Source: Branchiostoma floridae
Lineage: Eukaryota > Chordata > Leptocardii > Amphioxiformes > Branchiostomatidae
Length of the DNA stretch: 46,610 bases
NCBI RefSeq assembly: GCF_000003815.2
Contig: NC_049994.1
Span: 1,977,703-2,024,312 of the forward strand
Reading direction: 5' to 3'
The position numbers were made by a program, and so were the translations under genes. This document shows positions 24,301 through 30,258 of this stretch, in pieces. Position 1 is the first letter of the stretch, and the number at the start of each line of letters is the position of its first letter. The notes under the pieces are model-generated. The model did no database searches, was not told the DNA's origin, and was given only the letters and a program-made list of their open reading frames with translations.

Positions 24301-27300
24301 CGACCACGGCTGCACCAGGTACCACAACTACCCCTGGAATCGGTGCTACACCTGGAGTCACCACTACGGCTGCACCAGGAACAACGACTACACCTGGAGT
24401 TGGTGCTACACCTGGAGTCACCACTACGGCTGCACCAGGTACCACTACTACCCCTGGAGTTGGTGCAACACCTGGAGTCACGACCACGGCTGCACCAGGT
24501 ACCACCACTACCCCTGGAGTTGGTGCTACACCTGGAGTCATGACCACGGCTGCACCAGGTACCACCACTACCCCTGGAGTTGGTGCAACACCCGGAGTCA
24601 CGACCACGGCTGCACCAGGTACCACCACTACCCCTGGAGTCGGTGCAACACCCGGAGTCACGACCACGGCTGCACCAGGTACCACAACTACCCCTGGAAT
24701 CGGTGCTACACCTGGAGTCACCACTACGGCTGCACCAGGAACAACGACTACACCTGGAGTTGGTGCAACACCTGGAGTGACGACCACGGCTGCACCAGGT
24801 ACTATGTCGGATATTGCAATAGAAACATCAAATTAGTGCATTACATGTCCCACAGCTTTATCTTGGACGTAATCTTGAAAACACTTCAGAAACCAAAATG
24901 CTTGCTGTTTAATTTCCCAAACGAAGTTTTTATCAACACCTGGTTCGATTTTTCTAACTCGAACGTATGTACGGCTTGTGCTTGTTAGGTGTTTTTTTTT
25001 CAAGACTTGAATTGCTATGCAGTGTTTCTCGTTCACAAAGGAAGCATAGCAATATTGACTNNNNNNNNNNNNNNNNNNNNNNNNNNNNNNNNNNNNNNNN
25101 NNNNNNNNNNNNNNNNNNNNNNNNNNNNNNNNNNNNNNNNNNNNNNNNNNNNNNNNNNNNNNNNNNNNNNNNNNNNNNNNNNNNNNNNNNNNNNNNNNNN
25201 NNNNNNNNNNNNNNNNNNNNNNNNNNNNNNNNNNNNNNNNNNNNNNNNNNNNNNNNNNNNNNNNNNNNNNNNNNNNNNNNNNNNNNNNNNNNNNNNNNNN
25301 NNNNNNNNNNNNNNNNNNNNNNNNNNNNNNNNNNNNNNNNNNNNNNNNNNNNNNNNNNNNNNNNNNNNNNNNNNNNNNNNNNNNNNNNNNNNNNNNNNNN
25401 NNNNNNNNNNNNNNNNNNNNNNNNNNNNNNNNNNNNNNNNNNNNNNNNNNNNNNNNNNNNNNNNNNNNNNNNNNNNNNNNNNNNNNNNNNNNNNNNNNNN
25501 NNNNNNNNNNNNNNNNNNNNNNNNNNNNNNNNNNNNNNNNNNNNNNNNNNNNNNNNNNNNNNNNNNNNNNNNNNNNNNNNNNNNNNNNNNNNNNNNNNNN
25601 NNNNNNNNNNNNNNNNNNNNNNNNNNNNNNNNNNNNNNNNNNNNNNNNNNNNNNNNNNNNNNNNNNNNNNNNNNNNNNNNNNNNNNNNNNNNNNNNNNNN
25701 NNNNNNNNNNNNNNNNNNNNNNNNNNNNNNNNNNNNNNNNNNNNNNNNNNNNNNNNNNNNNNNNNNNNNNNNNNNNNNNNNNNNNNNNNNNNNNNNNNNN
25801 NNNNNNNNNNNNNNNNNNNNNNNNNNNNNNNNNNNNNNNNNNNNNNNNNNNNNNNNNNNNNNNNNNNNNNNNNNNNNNNNNNNNNNNNNNNNNNNNNNNN
25901 NNNNNNNNNNNNNNNNNNNNNNNNNNNNNNNNNNNNNNNNNNNNNNNNNNNNNNNNNNNNNNNNNNNNNNNNNNNNNNNNNNNNNNNNNCACGGCTGCAC
26001 CAGGTACCACCACTACCCCTGGAGTCGGTGCAACACCCGGAGTCACGACCACGGCTGCACCAGGTACCACCACTACCCCTGGAGTCGGTGCAACACCCGT
26101 AGTCACGACCACGGCTGCACCAGGTACCACCACTACCCCTGGAATCGGTGCTACACCTGGAGTCACCACTACGGCTGCACCAGGAACAACGACTACACCT
26201 GGAGTTGGTGCAACACCTGGAGTGACGACCACGGCTGCACCAGGTACTATGTCGGATATTGCAATAGAAACATCAAATTAGTGCATTACATGTCCCACAG
26301 CTTTATCTTGGACGTAATCTTGAAAACACTTCAGAAACCAAAATGCTTGCTGTTTAATTTCCCAAACGAAGTTTTTATCAACACCTGGTTCGATTTTTCT
26401 AACTCGAACGTATGTACGGCTTGTGCTTGTTAGGTGTTTTTTTTTCAAGACTTGAATTGCTATGCAGTGTTTCTCGTTCACAAAGGAAGCATAGCAATAT
26501 TTGACTTTAGCCTATCTGACAACCTCTTGACAACTGACAGCCTTCTTTGATTAACGCCCCCTAAGATACGTTTTGTTTACTCAAATTCACACTTTAAACA
26601 GCAGTGCAAAATGAACATATCAGGTTGTGCTGTTGACTATCTTCAAGACACTCTAAAATATTATACCTACTGTAAAGAAAGAATTCCCTATGACGATCCT
26701 CGAAACATATCCTCCCATATACGTTCATCTTNNNNNNNNNNNNNNNNNNNNNNNNNNNNNNNNNNNNNNNNNNNNNNNNNNNNNNNNNNNNNNNNNNNNN
26801 NNNNNNNNNNNNNNNNNNNNNNNNNNNNNNNNNNNNNNNNNNNNNNNNNNNNNNNNNNNNNNNNNNNNNNNNNNNNNNNNNNNNNNNNNNNNNNNNNNNN
26901 NNNNNNNNNNNNNNNNNNNNNNNNNNNNNNNNNNNNNNNNNNNNNNNNNNNNNNNNNNNNNNNNNNNNNNNNNNNNNNNNNNNNNNNNNNNNNNNNNNNN
27001 NNNNNNNNNNNNNNNNNNNNNNNNNNNNNNNNNNNNNNNNNNNNNNNNNNNNNNNNNNNNNNNNNNNNNNNNNNNNNNNNNNNNNNNNNNNCACTACCCC
27101 TGGAGTTGGTGCTACACCTGGAGTCACGACCACGGCTGCACCAGGTACCACCACTACCCCTGGAGTTGGTGCAACACCCGGAGTGACGACCACGGCTGCG
27201 CCAGGTACCACCACTACCCCTGGAATCGGTGCTACACCTGGAGTCACAACTACAGCTGCACCAGGTACCACCACTACCCCTGGAGTTGGTGCAACACCCG

Positions 27301-27775
27301 GAGTGACCACCACGGCTGCACCAGGTACCACCACTACCCCTGGAGTTGGTGCTACACCTGGAGTCACGACCACGGCTGCACCAGGTACCACCACTACCCC
27401 TGGAGTTGGTGCAACACCCGGAGTGACGACCACGGCTGCACCAGGTACCACCACTACCCCTGGAGTTGGTGCAACACCCGGAGTGACGACCACGGCTGCA
27501 CCAGGTACCACAACTACCCCTGGAATCGGTGCTACACCCGGAGTGACGACCACGGCTGCGCCAAGAACAACGACTACCCGTGGATTTGTTACAACACCTG
27601 GAGTGACGACCTCGGCCGCACCAGTAACAACGACTACCCCTGGATTTGTTACAACACCTGGGGTGACGACCACGGCTACACCAGGTATCACCACTACCTT
27701 GATGACATCAGGGACAACAATGATGACGACACCTGTCTTTTCTACAGCTACATCTGAAATGACCACTGCATTTAC
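1..27775 (+). CDS. Giant mucin-like (Thr/Pro/Gly-rich) tandem-repeat gene, both ends missing
   Basis: The gene is spliced from about 22 exons (listed separately), each a run of a 60-base repeat coding TTTAAPGTTTTPGVGATPGV. The unit has 8 Thr and 3 Pro in 20, no Cys, no Lys and almost no charge. That is the composition of an extracellular mucin domain with dense O-glycosylation sites, and it also carries a PGVG motif like elastin repeats. Secretion or surface location is inferred, because no signal peptide, cysteine-rich or transmembrane part lies in the window. The frame is supported in two ways. Substitutions between repeats are mainly synonymous here (GCA/GCT/GCG, CCC/CCT, GTG/GTC/GTA, ACG/ACC/ACA). 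All exons are phase 1 at both ends, with acceptor ACAATAG|GC and donor CCAG|GTACTATG. An alternative is many separate short genes, each reading through the donor to TMSDIAIETSN and a stop, but no start codon or promoter precedes each unit. Family assignment is by composition only. Several exons carry indels, many near gaps. Confidence 0.75.
312..758 (+). other. Intron 1 of the array (5' part, then gap)
   Basis: This is the standard array intron. It starts GTACTATGTCGG, has an in-frame stop 38 bases in, a poly-T run near 508, and a conserved block MNISGCAVDYLQDTLKYYTYS-stop at about 679-743. It is interrupted by the gap at 759-1117. Confidence 0.8.
759..1117. other. Assembly gap (359 N)
   Basis: By comparison with other units the gap should contain the 3' part of an intron and most of a repeat exon. 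At 359 bases it looks too short for that, so the size is unreliable. Confidence 0.95.
1118..1157 (+). CDS. Mucin repeat exon 2 (3' end only)
   Basis: Only the last 40 bases follow the gap. One base is missing near 1143 (GACCACACGG instead of GACCACCACGG), which shifts the frame. It lies at a gap edge, so a read-end error is likely. Confidence 0.7.
1765..2538 (+). CDS. Mucin repeat exon 3
   Basis: The acceptor is at 1763-1764 and the donor begins at 2539. A 100-base placeholder gap lies at 2108-2207. The apparent length of 774 is not a multiple of 60, as expected if the gap size is arbitrary. It shares AASG (near 2352) and GIGTTPGV with exons 1 and 17. Confidence 0.82.
2957..3445. other. Assembly gap (489 N)
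   Basis: The gap covers the 3' part of an intron and the start of exon 4. Confidence 0.95.
3446..3801 (+). CDS. Mucin repeat exon 4 (5' end in gap)
   Basis: About six in-frame repeats end at the usual donor (3802). The last two repeats are the standard exon-end variants. Confidence 0.8.
4413..5372 (+). CDS. Mucin repeat exon 5 (16 repeats)
   Basis: The exon is complete at 960 bases, exactly 16 x 60. The acceptor AG is at 4411-4412 and the donor GT at 5373-5374. G5372 plus GC of the next exon (5981-5982) makes a Gly codon, which restores the repeat. It has single variants NTPG (near 4480) and TSAPG (near 5003). The intron before it contains a foreign 30-base patch at 4275-4304. Confidence 0.87.
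5981..6820 (+). CDS. Mucin repeat exon 6 (14 repeats)
   Basis: The exon is complete at 840 bases, exactly 14 x 60, with no frame break. Two GIGATPGV repeats lie near 6421 and 6721. Confidence 0.87.
7135..7234. other. Assembly gap (100 N) inside intron
   Basis: This is a placeholder-size gap in the intron between exons 6 and 7. Flanking intron sequence on the right is slightly more diverged than usual (GGTGGTGCTG, GTAAACGTCGC). Confidence 0.95.
7476..8315 (+). CDS. Mucin repeat exon 7 (14 repeats)
   Basis: The exon is complete, 14 x 60. The last repeat has Gly to Ala (CCTGCAGTT, PAVG, near 8270), a variant shared only with exon 15. The two exons are probably related by a long-range copying event. 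Confidence 0.87.
8920..9758 (+). CDS. Mucin repeat exon 8 with frame break
   Basis: The exon is 839 bases, one short of 14 x 60. At 9155-9173 twenty repeat bases are replaced by 19 unrelated ones, shifting the frame, so translation stops at about 9200. The donor at 9759 is intact. This could be a true inactivating lesion, a bypassed exon or an assembly error. It is not next to a gap. Confidence 0.75.
9768..10009. other. Assembly gap (242 N)
   Basis: The gap begins 9 bases into an intron and ends inside the next exon. It is much shorter than the intron of about 607 that should lie here. Confidence 0.95.
10010..10317 (+). CDS. Mucin repeat exon 9 (5' end in gap, indel-rich)
   Basis: The first 65 bases after the gap have several single-base losses (for example GCACAGG for GCACCAGG, CTACACTGG for CTACACCTGG), typical of a poor read end. 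From about 10,076 the repeats are regular, and the donor at 10318 is normal. Confidence 0.72.
10922..11091 (+). CDS. Mucin repeat exon 10 (3' end in gap)
   Basis: The acceptor AG is at 10920-10921. The first repeat is altered (GTTRIP instead of GTTTTP), and a TSTPG variant lies near 11050. It runs into the gap at 11092-11317. Confidence 0.75.
11092..11317. other. Assembly gap (226 N)
   Basis: This gap sits between exon 10 and a chimeric junction. After it, 20 bases of intron 5' sequence (11318-11337) run straight into a repeat. Confidence 0.95.
11338..12060 (+). CDS. Mucin repeat exon 11 (abnormal 5' junction)
   Basis: Twelve repeats (11341-12060 is 720 bases) are in one open frame and end at the standard donor. 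The 5' side lacks an acceptor, because repeat sequence follows a fragment of intron start directly. Variants include TAVPG (near 11572), GIGTTPGV (near 11660), ATSGV (near 11730) and TPVVG (near 11837). Confidence 0.78.
12666..13505 (+). CDS. Mucin repeat exon 12 (14 repeats)
   Basis: The exon is complete at 840 bases and open throughout. It is the most diverged full-length exon, with PGLT, GASPEV, AATG, TLGV and VTNT variants between about 12,950 and 13,315. Confidence 0.85.
14113..14773 (+). CDS. Mucin repeat exon 13 with foreign patch
   Basis: The exon is 661 bases, 11 x 60 plus 1. A one-base insertion near 14575 (GTGACAGACC) shifts the frame. About 40 bases later a 49-base non-repeat tract occupies 14616-14664, after which repeats resume. 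Splice sites at both ends are normal. It is either a broken exon or a misassembly. Confidence 0.75.
15380..15979 (+). CDS. Mucin repeat exon 14 (10 repeats)
   Basis: This is the shortest complete exon, 600 bases or 10 x 60, and it is open throughout. It has NTPG, TNTTPG and AATG variants. Confidence 0.87.
16241..16340. other. Assembly gap (100 N) inside intron
   Basis: This is a placeholder gap. The 12 bases after it (AGTTTGAAGAAC) do not match the intron consensus. Confidence 0.95.
16598..17557 (+). CDS. Mucin repeat exon 15 (16 repeats)
   Basis: The exon is complete at 960 bases. It is nearly identical to exon 16 over its whole length, and shares the PAVG end variant (near 17510) with exon 7. 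Confidence 0.87.
18162..19121 (+). CDS. Mucin repeat exon 16 (16 repeats)
   Basis: The exon is complete at 960 bases. The order of variants follows exon 15, pointing to a recent unit duplication. One GVGETPGV variant lies near 18668. The intron that follows has altered bases at 19153-19200, but the donor is intact. Confidence 0.87.
19735..20694 (+). CDS. Mucin repeat exon 17
   Basis: The exon is 960 bases including the gap 19761-19943 (183 N), exactly 16 x 60. It has a one-base loss near 19742 and a one-base gain at 20011, both close to the gap. It carries AASG, GIGTTPGV and VPTT, the set seen in exon 1. The intron start is GTACTATGACGG instead of GTACTATGTCGG. Confidence 0.8.
20787..21786. 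other. Assembly gap (1000 N)
   Basis: The length of exactly 1000 suggests a nominal size. The gap should contain an intron 3' part and most of exon 18, possibly more units. Confidence 0.95.
21787..21901 (+). CDS. Mucin repeat exon 18 (3' end only)
   Basis: The last 115 bases follow the gap, in frame, with a TPVV variant near 21818. The standard donor is at 21902. Confidence 0.78.
22509..23289 (+). CDS. Mucin repeat exon 19 with one-base insertion
   Basis: The exon is 781 bases including the gap 22618-22890 (273 N), 13 x 60 plus 1. The extra base is a T near 23035 (CCACTTACGG), which breaks the frame about 145 bases past the gap. The first repeat has Gly to Glu (CCTGAAGTT), and an unusual MSSGV lies just before the gap. 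Confidence 0.76.
23899..24798 (+). CDS. Mucin repeat exon 20 (15 repeats)
   Basis: The exon is complete at 900 bases, 15 x 60, and open. It contains an internal copy of the exon-end signature (GIG repeat then AGGAACAACGACTACACC near 24336-24400), followed by six more repeats ending in the same signature. This looks like fusion of two exons by recombination in the repeats. Confidence 0.87.
25061..25989. other. Assembly gap (929 N)
   Basis: The gap starts within the intron after exon 20 and ends inside exon 21. Confidence 0.95.
25990..26243 (+). CDS. Mucin repeat exon 21 (5' end in gap)
   Basis: About four in-frame repeats have the usual exon-end signature and donor (26244). One TPVV variant lies near 26098. 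Confidence 0.8.
26244..26731 (+). other. Last array intron, diverged 3' part
   Basis: The sequence is standard up to about 26671. The usual TACTCTTGAG is then replaced by TACTGTAAAG, which removes the stop after MNISGCAVDYLQDTLKYYTY and opens the frame through CKERIPYDDPRNISSHIRSS into the gap. It could be an exon of the terminal region, or simply a diverged intron. Confidence 0.5.
26732..27091. other. Assembly gap (360 N)
   Basis: The gap separates the diverged last intron from the terminal repeat exon, so its acceptor is not visible. Confidence 0.95.
27092..27775 (+). CDS. Mucin repeat exon 22, degenerate terminal part
   Basis: About seven regular repeats are followed from about 27,555 by diverged units with RGFVTTPGV, SAAPV, PGFVTTPGV and TATPGITTTL, then a Thr/Ser/Met-rich tail ending ...SEMTTAFT at the gap. 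The frame stays open to 27775. Loss of repeat identity marks the 3' edge of the homogenised array. The rest of the protein lies in or beyond the gap 27776-27875, and no continuation is visible to the right. Confidence 0.78.
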
Positions 27776-27875
27776 NNNNNNNNNNNNNNNNNNNNNNNNN
27801 NNNNNNNNNNNNNNNNNNNNNNNNNNNNNNNNNNNNNNNNNNNNNNNNNNNNNNNNNNNNNNNNNNNNNNNNNNN
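27776..27875. other. Assembly gap (100 N) at the mucin/COMT boundary
   Basis: This is a placeholder gap. The left side is coding mucin and the right side matches sequence downstream of the COMT gene (about 40,224), so an unknown length, including the mucin 3' end, is missing. Confidence 0.95.
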
Positions 27876-28225
27876 TTCTCACTATATTAGGTTTCCTATT
27901 GAAATTTGGTTCCCTATAGATAAAAGCTTATTATCTCTTTGCTCACTCTAAAGACGACTTATCATAAAATACGAATTTTCAACGCAGCAAATTCTAGGCG
28001 GTTTGATATTGACACCGGATGTCGTTTACCACAAAAAATGTCACTACCAGGCACAACGCTCTGGTCGGAGATAGCGATACTGTGTGTGTGTGTGACTCAG
28101 AATCCTCTGAGTCTGCTGAGTCATTCACTTCCCTCCTAGCTGGATCACAAGCAACAGCAAAGCTTGTGTCTCTCGCGGTCTAGAAGTTACAAAGACGATT
28201 TGAGTCTTCATTTTCTGTGGACTCC
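27876..28225. other. Duplicated flank, then copy-A-specific sequence
   Basis: 27,876-27,967 matches 40,224-40,318 (shared GGTTTCCTATTGAAATTTGG and the AAAGCTTATTATCTC stretch). From 27,968 on, A is unrelated to B. A short hairpin GACTCAG...CTGAGTC lies near 28,096-28,124. No gene is supported here. Confidence 0.6.
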
Positions 28226-28269
28226 TGTTGCACGTTTCAGCTGTGCTTTTTCTGCTGCTGAAGACTGCG

Positions 28270-28450
28270 CGAGTTGTGATTTGTTCGACGGTCGCCGGAG
28301 CCGTCCTCCTCCCTCCGATCGTCTTCCTCGCCCGCCGTCCGTACCCATTATCAACCCAGCCCGGTAGCACGAGTTGTGAATCACCCGACGGACGCCGCAG
28401 CCGCTTCCCGCCAATCGATCGTCTGCTTCCCACGCCGTCCACCCGGCCCA
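28270..28450 (+). repeat. Two degenerate copies of a GC-rich ~100-base tandem repeat
   Basis: Blocks beginning near 28,270 and 28,372 share GAGTTGTGA, CGACGG, CGCCG and AGCCG, then ATCGTCT and CGCCGTCC, in order. They lie directly upstream of the hydrolase fragment and resemble repeated 5' untranslated modules of a retroelement (inference). Confidence 0.55.
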
Positions 28451-28525
28451 GCAGTTACATACTGCGAGCGGTGAGCGTACCTGTGGCCTTCATCGTTTTT
28501 CTTGATTTCATTCTTGTTCAAGACT

Positions 28526-28849
28526 ATGGAACAAACCACCCGAATAGCCATTACCGGGCATTCCTTTATTTGCCATCTAGACCAGTTTATTCGAAGGCGT
28601 TGTTCTACGGCTCATGGCCGAGTCATTTCTCCTACATTCTGGCTTGAAAACGTGGACATTTCCTTCCACGGAGTCCCTGGCTGCACCATAGCCAGGTATT
28701 ATCAAACAATTCTTCCTGTTCTACGATACTCTAATCCACACATCGTTTACCTCGACTTAGCACACAATGACATTTGTTCTCGGAACCAATCCCCCGACAA
28801 AGTGGCACGCGTTCCATTTGCTTGGGGTCACACCTGCGTATATATTTAA
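28526..28849 (+). pseudogene. SGNH/GDSL-type hydrolase fragment, probably transposon-derived
   Basis: The open frame starts at ATG 28526 (an upstream TTG at 28502 is also in frame) and gives 107 residues. Visible blocks are RIAITGHSF at residues 6-14 (Ser in a GHS context, block I), VPGCTI near 50 (block II Gly) and VYLDLAHNDIC near 75 (block III, with Ala where GxND is usual). The C-terminal Asp-x-x-His block is absent, and the frame ends in the KVARVPFAWGHTCVYI tail. That tail enters DNA shared with copy B at about 28,808, so the hydrolase part is a truncated insertion fused to pre-existing sequence. Such domains are known in ORFs of some tyrosine-recombinase and LINE-type retrotransposons. 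Catalytic activity is unlikely. Assignment rests on motif spacing. Confidence 0.5.
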
Positions 28850-29101
28850 GTCGGTTTGAGGCGCGCATTGGAGTATTTGACCAGGCCCCACGGGTGGTTG
28901 GAAAAATGATAAAAAATTGGACAAACGTAAACAGGTAACATGTCAGACGAGTTAGCTGGGTCGCTAACCATACTTCTCTGTCAGCTAACTCATCTGGTAT
29001 GTTATGTATCCATATTCGTCCAATTTGTACTATTTTCCCCGCGAGATGTGGAGCCTGGTAGAGACTAAGAACGTTATCTATATATTCGCATGTGTGACCC
29101 C
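28824..29101. mobile_element. Fold-back / MITE-like element, copy A
   Basis: The ends are exact 10-base inverted repeats, GGGGTCACAC at 28824-28833 and GTGTGACCCC at 29092-29101. The homology continues inwards, and the central 111 bases (28915-29025) form imperfect arms of about 44 bases, AATTGGACAAACGTAAACAG against a mismatched complement. There is no coding capacity. The same element is at 40,736-41,018. Confidence 0.72.
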
Positions 29102-29295
29102 ACGTGTACCTTTAGTCTAGTATGCGTTTCAATTGCAGGATCGGGATAAGGAATTATTGAACAAATTTAATCTTTATCAGAAGCTAGGGACCACAATATT
29201 CTGTTCAGCGTTTTTCCAATACAGAAAAGTAGGGTTATGTCATACCTCATTATAGATGCGATTGGTACATAGTTGAGCGATAGATTATTGCAGAA

Positions 29296-30256
29296 CTAGA
29301 GTTCCACGAACACATACCTTTGCCAAATAAACCAGGTTTGTTATGTAGAATGATGTCTGTAGACAAATGCGTTACTCATTTCATTTTCTTCATAATTATA
29401 TGCTTGGAGTTGGTTTATAAAATTTCGGCATTGATTATGCAAATTAGATCCCAAGTTACAATTAATTGATATCAACTTGTATCAAGCATAACTTAAGCTA
29501 TCAGCATACCAAAAATCATGATGATCCTTTGATCCATTCTTGACTTATTCTCTTTCAAAGTCTTTAAATACACCCCTTACTCTCTTCCCTCTTTCTCAGT
29601 TACATATGTGACAACTTTGATGAAAGTACTATGATGGAATGCAGTGGATTTATAAACTTTTCCTCATCAATTATGCAAATTAGCTGTTAATTTGCATAAT
29701 AAGTATCACATTATATAAGTCTTCACTTAGGCTATCTACATGCCAAAAATCATGACGATCCGTCAACACGTTCACATTTTCTCATTAATTATGCAAATTA
29801 GCTGTTGATTTGCATAATTAGTATACCATTATGTAAGTCATCACTCATTCTATCTACATACCAAAAATCATGACGATCCGTCAACACGTTGTAGAGTTAT
29901 TCTCGTCCAAAGTTTGAAAGGAAACCGGCGCCTGCAGTTCCAAAAAAGCCGCTAGGGGGCCCAAACTCCCAGCACTTACTCTCTGCCTCAAGGGCTATAT
30001 ACCACTCAAAAATCATGATCACAGCATGTCCAGAACAGGAGATATCAAAAATTGAGGTTCTGCTGCAGTACCTTAGCAAGCCGCTAGGGGGCCCATTATC
30101 GAACTTGACCTTCGTTTTGCCGACCCCTACCCACCTACCAAATATTATCGGGATTCATCCAAGACTTCTTGAGTTATGCTGTTAACACACACACACACAG
30201 ACAGACACACAGACTCACAAGCCCAAAACATAACCTTAGCCATTCTGGCAAAGGTA
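29296..30256. mobile_element. Transposon-like block of about 0.96 kb present only in copy A
   Basis: Copy B joins directly across this block (GCAGAATTAGTCACCG near 41196). The left edge contains TACCTTTGCCA near 29315-29325, and the right edge its complement TGGCAAAGGTA near 30246-30256. Target-like ACTAG and ATTAG flank it. It lacks a convincing transposase. The interior has three AT-rich repeats, two GCCGCTAGGGGGCCCA blocks (near 29,950 and 30,080) and a CA/CAGA microsatellite at about 30,185-30,215. Confidence 0.6.
29645..29893. repeat. 118-base tandem repeats with octamer-type palindromes
   Basis: Two adjacent copies (period 118, measured at CCAAAAATCATGACGATCCG, 29743 and 29861) and a diverged third (29519) repeat the same sequence. 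Each contains ATGCAAAT facing ATTTGCAT. In the first of the adjacent pair TTATGCAAATTA and TAATTTGCATAA form a perfect 12-base stem with a 5-base loop (about 29,674-29,702). ATGCAAAT is the known POU/octamer site, but function here is not shown. Confidence 0.65.
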
Positions 30257-30258
30257 AT
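30120..30258 (-). mobile_element. End of a dispersed repeat, inverted copy at 44,333-44,445
   Basis: The sequence from CATCCAAGACTTCTTGAGTTATG through the CACACAGACAG tract to CATAACCTTAGCCATTCTGG is the reverse complement, with mismatches, of 44,333-44,445. Both copies end in (T)TACCTT(T/C)GCCAGAAT. Confidence 0.65.

Larger units (their letters stand above)
1..27091 (+). repeat. Higher-order tandem array of exon-intron units
   Basis: A unit of about 1.2 to 1.6 kb (600-960 base repeat exon plus intron of about 607) is repeated about 21 times head to tail. Gap-free introns are 1158-1764, 3802-4412, 5373-5980, 8316-8919, 12061-12665, 13506-14112, 14774-15379, 17558-18161, 19122-19734, 21902-22508 and 23290-23898. 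They are 604 to 613 bases long and almost identical by eye. Much of the length difference is in one poly-T run. Each exon starts with the same variant repeat and ends with the same two variants (a GIG repeat, then one starting AGGAACAACGACTACACC). The duplicated unit was therefore exon plus intron, not only the 60-mer. Confidence 0.93.

Noticed and set aside
1-27775. CRISPR array
   Set aside because: The repeats are contiguous 60-mers without unique spacers and are coding. The setting is a eukaryotic genome.
28228-28647. 139-codon frame overlapping the hydrolase fragment
   Set aside because: It lies in another frame across the GC-rich leader repeats and shows no recognisable domain.
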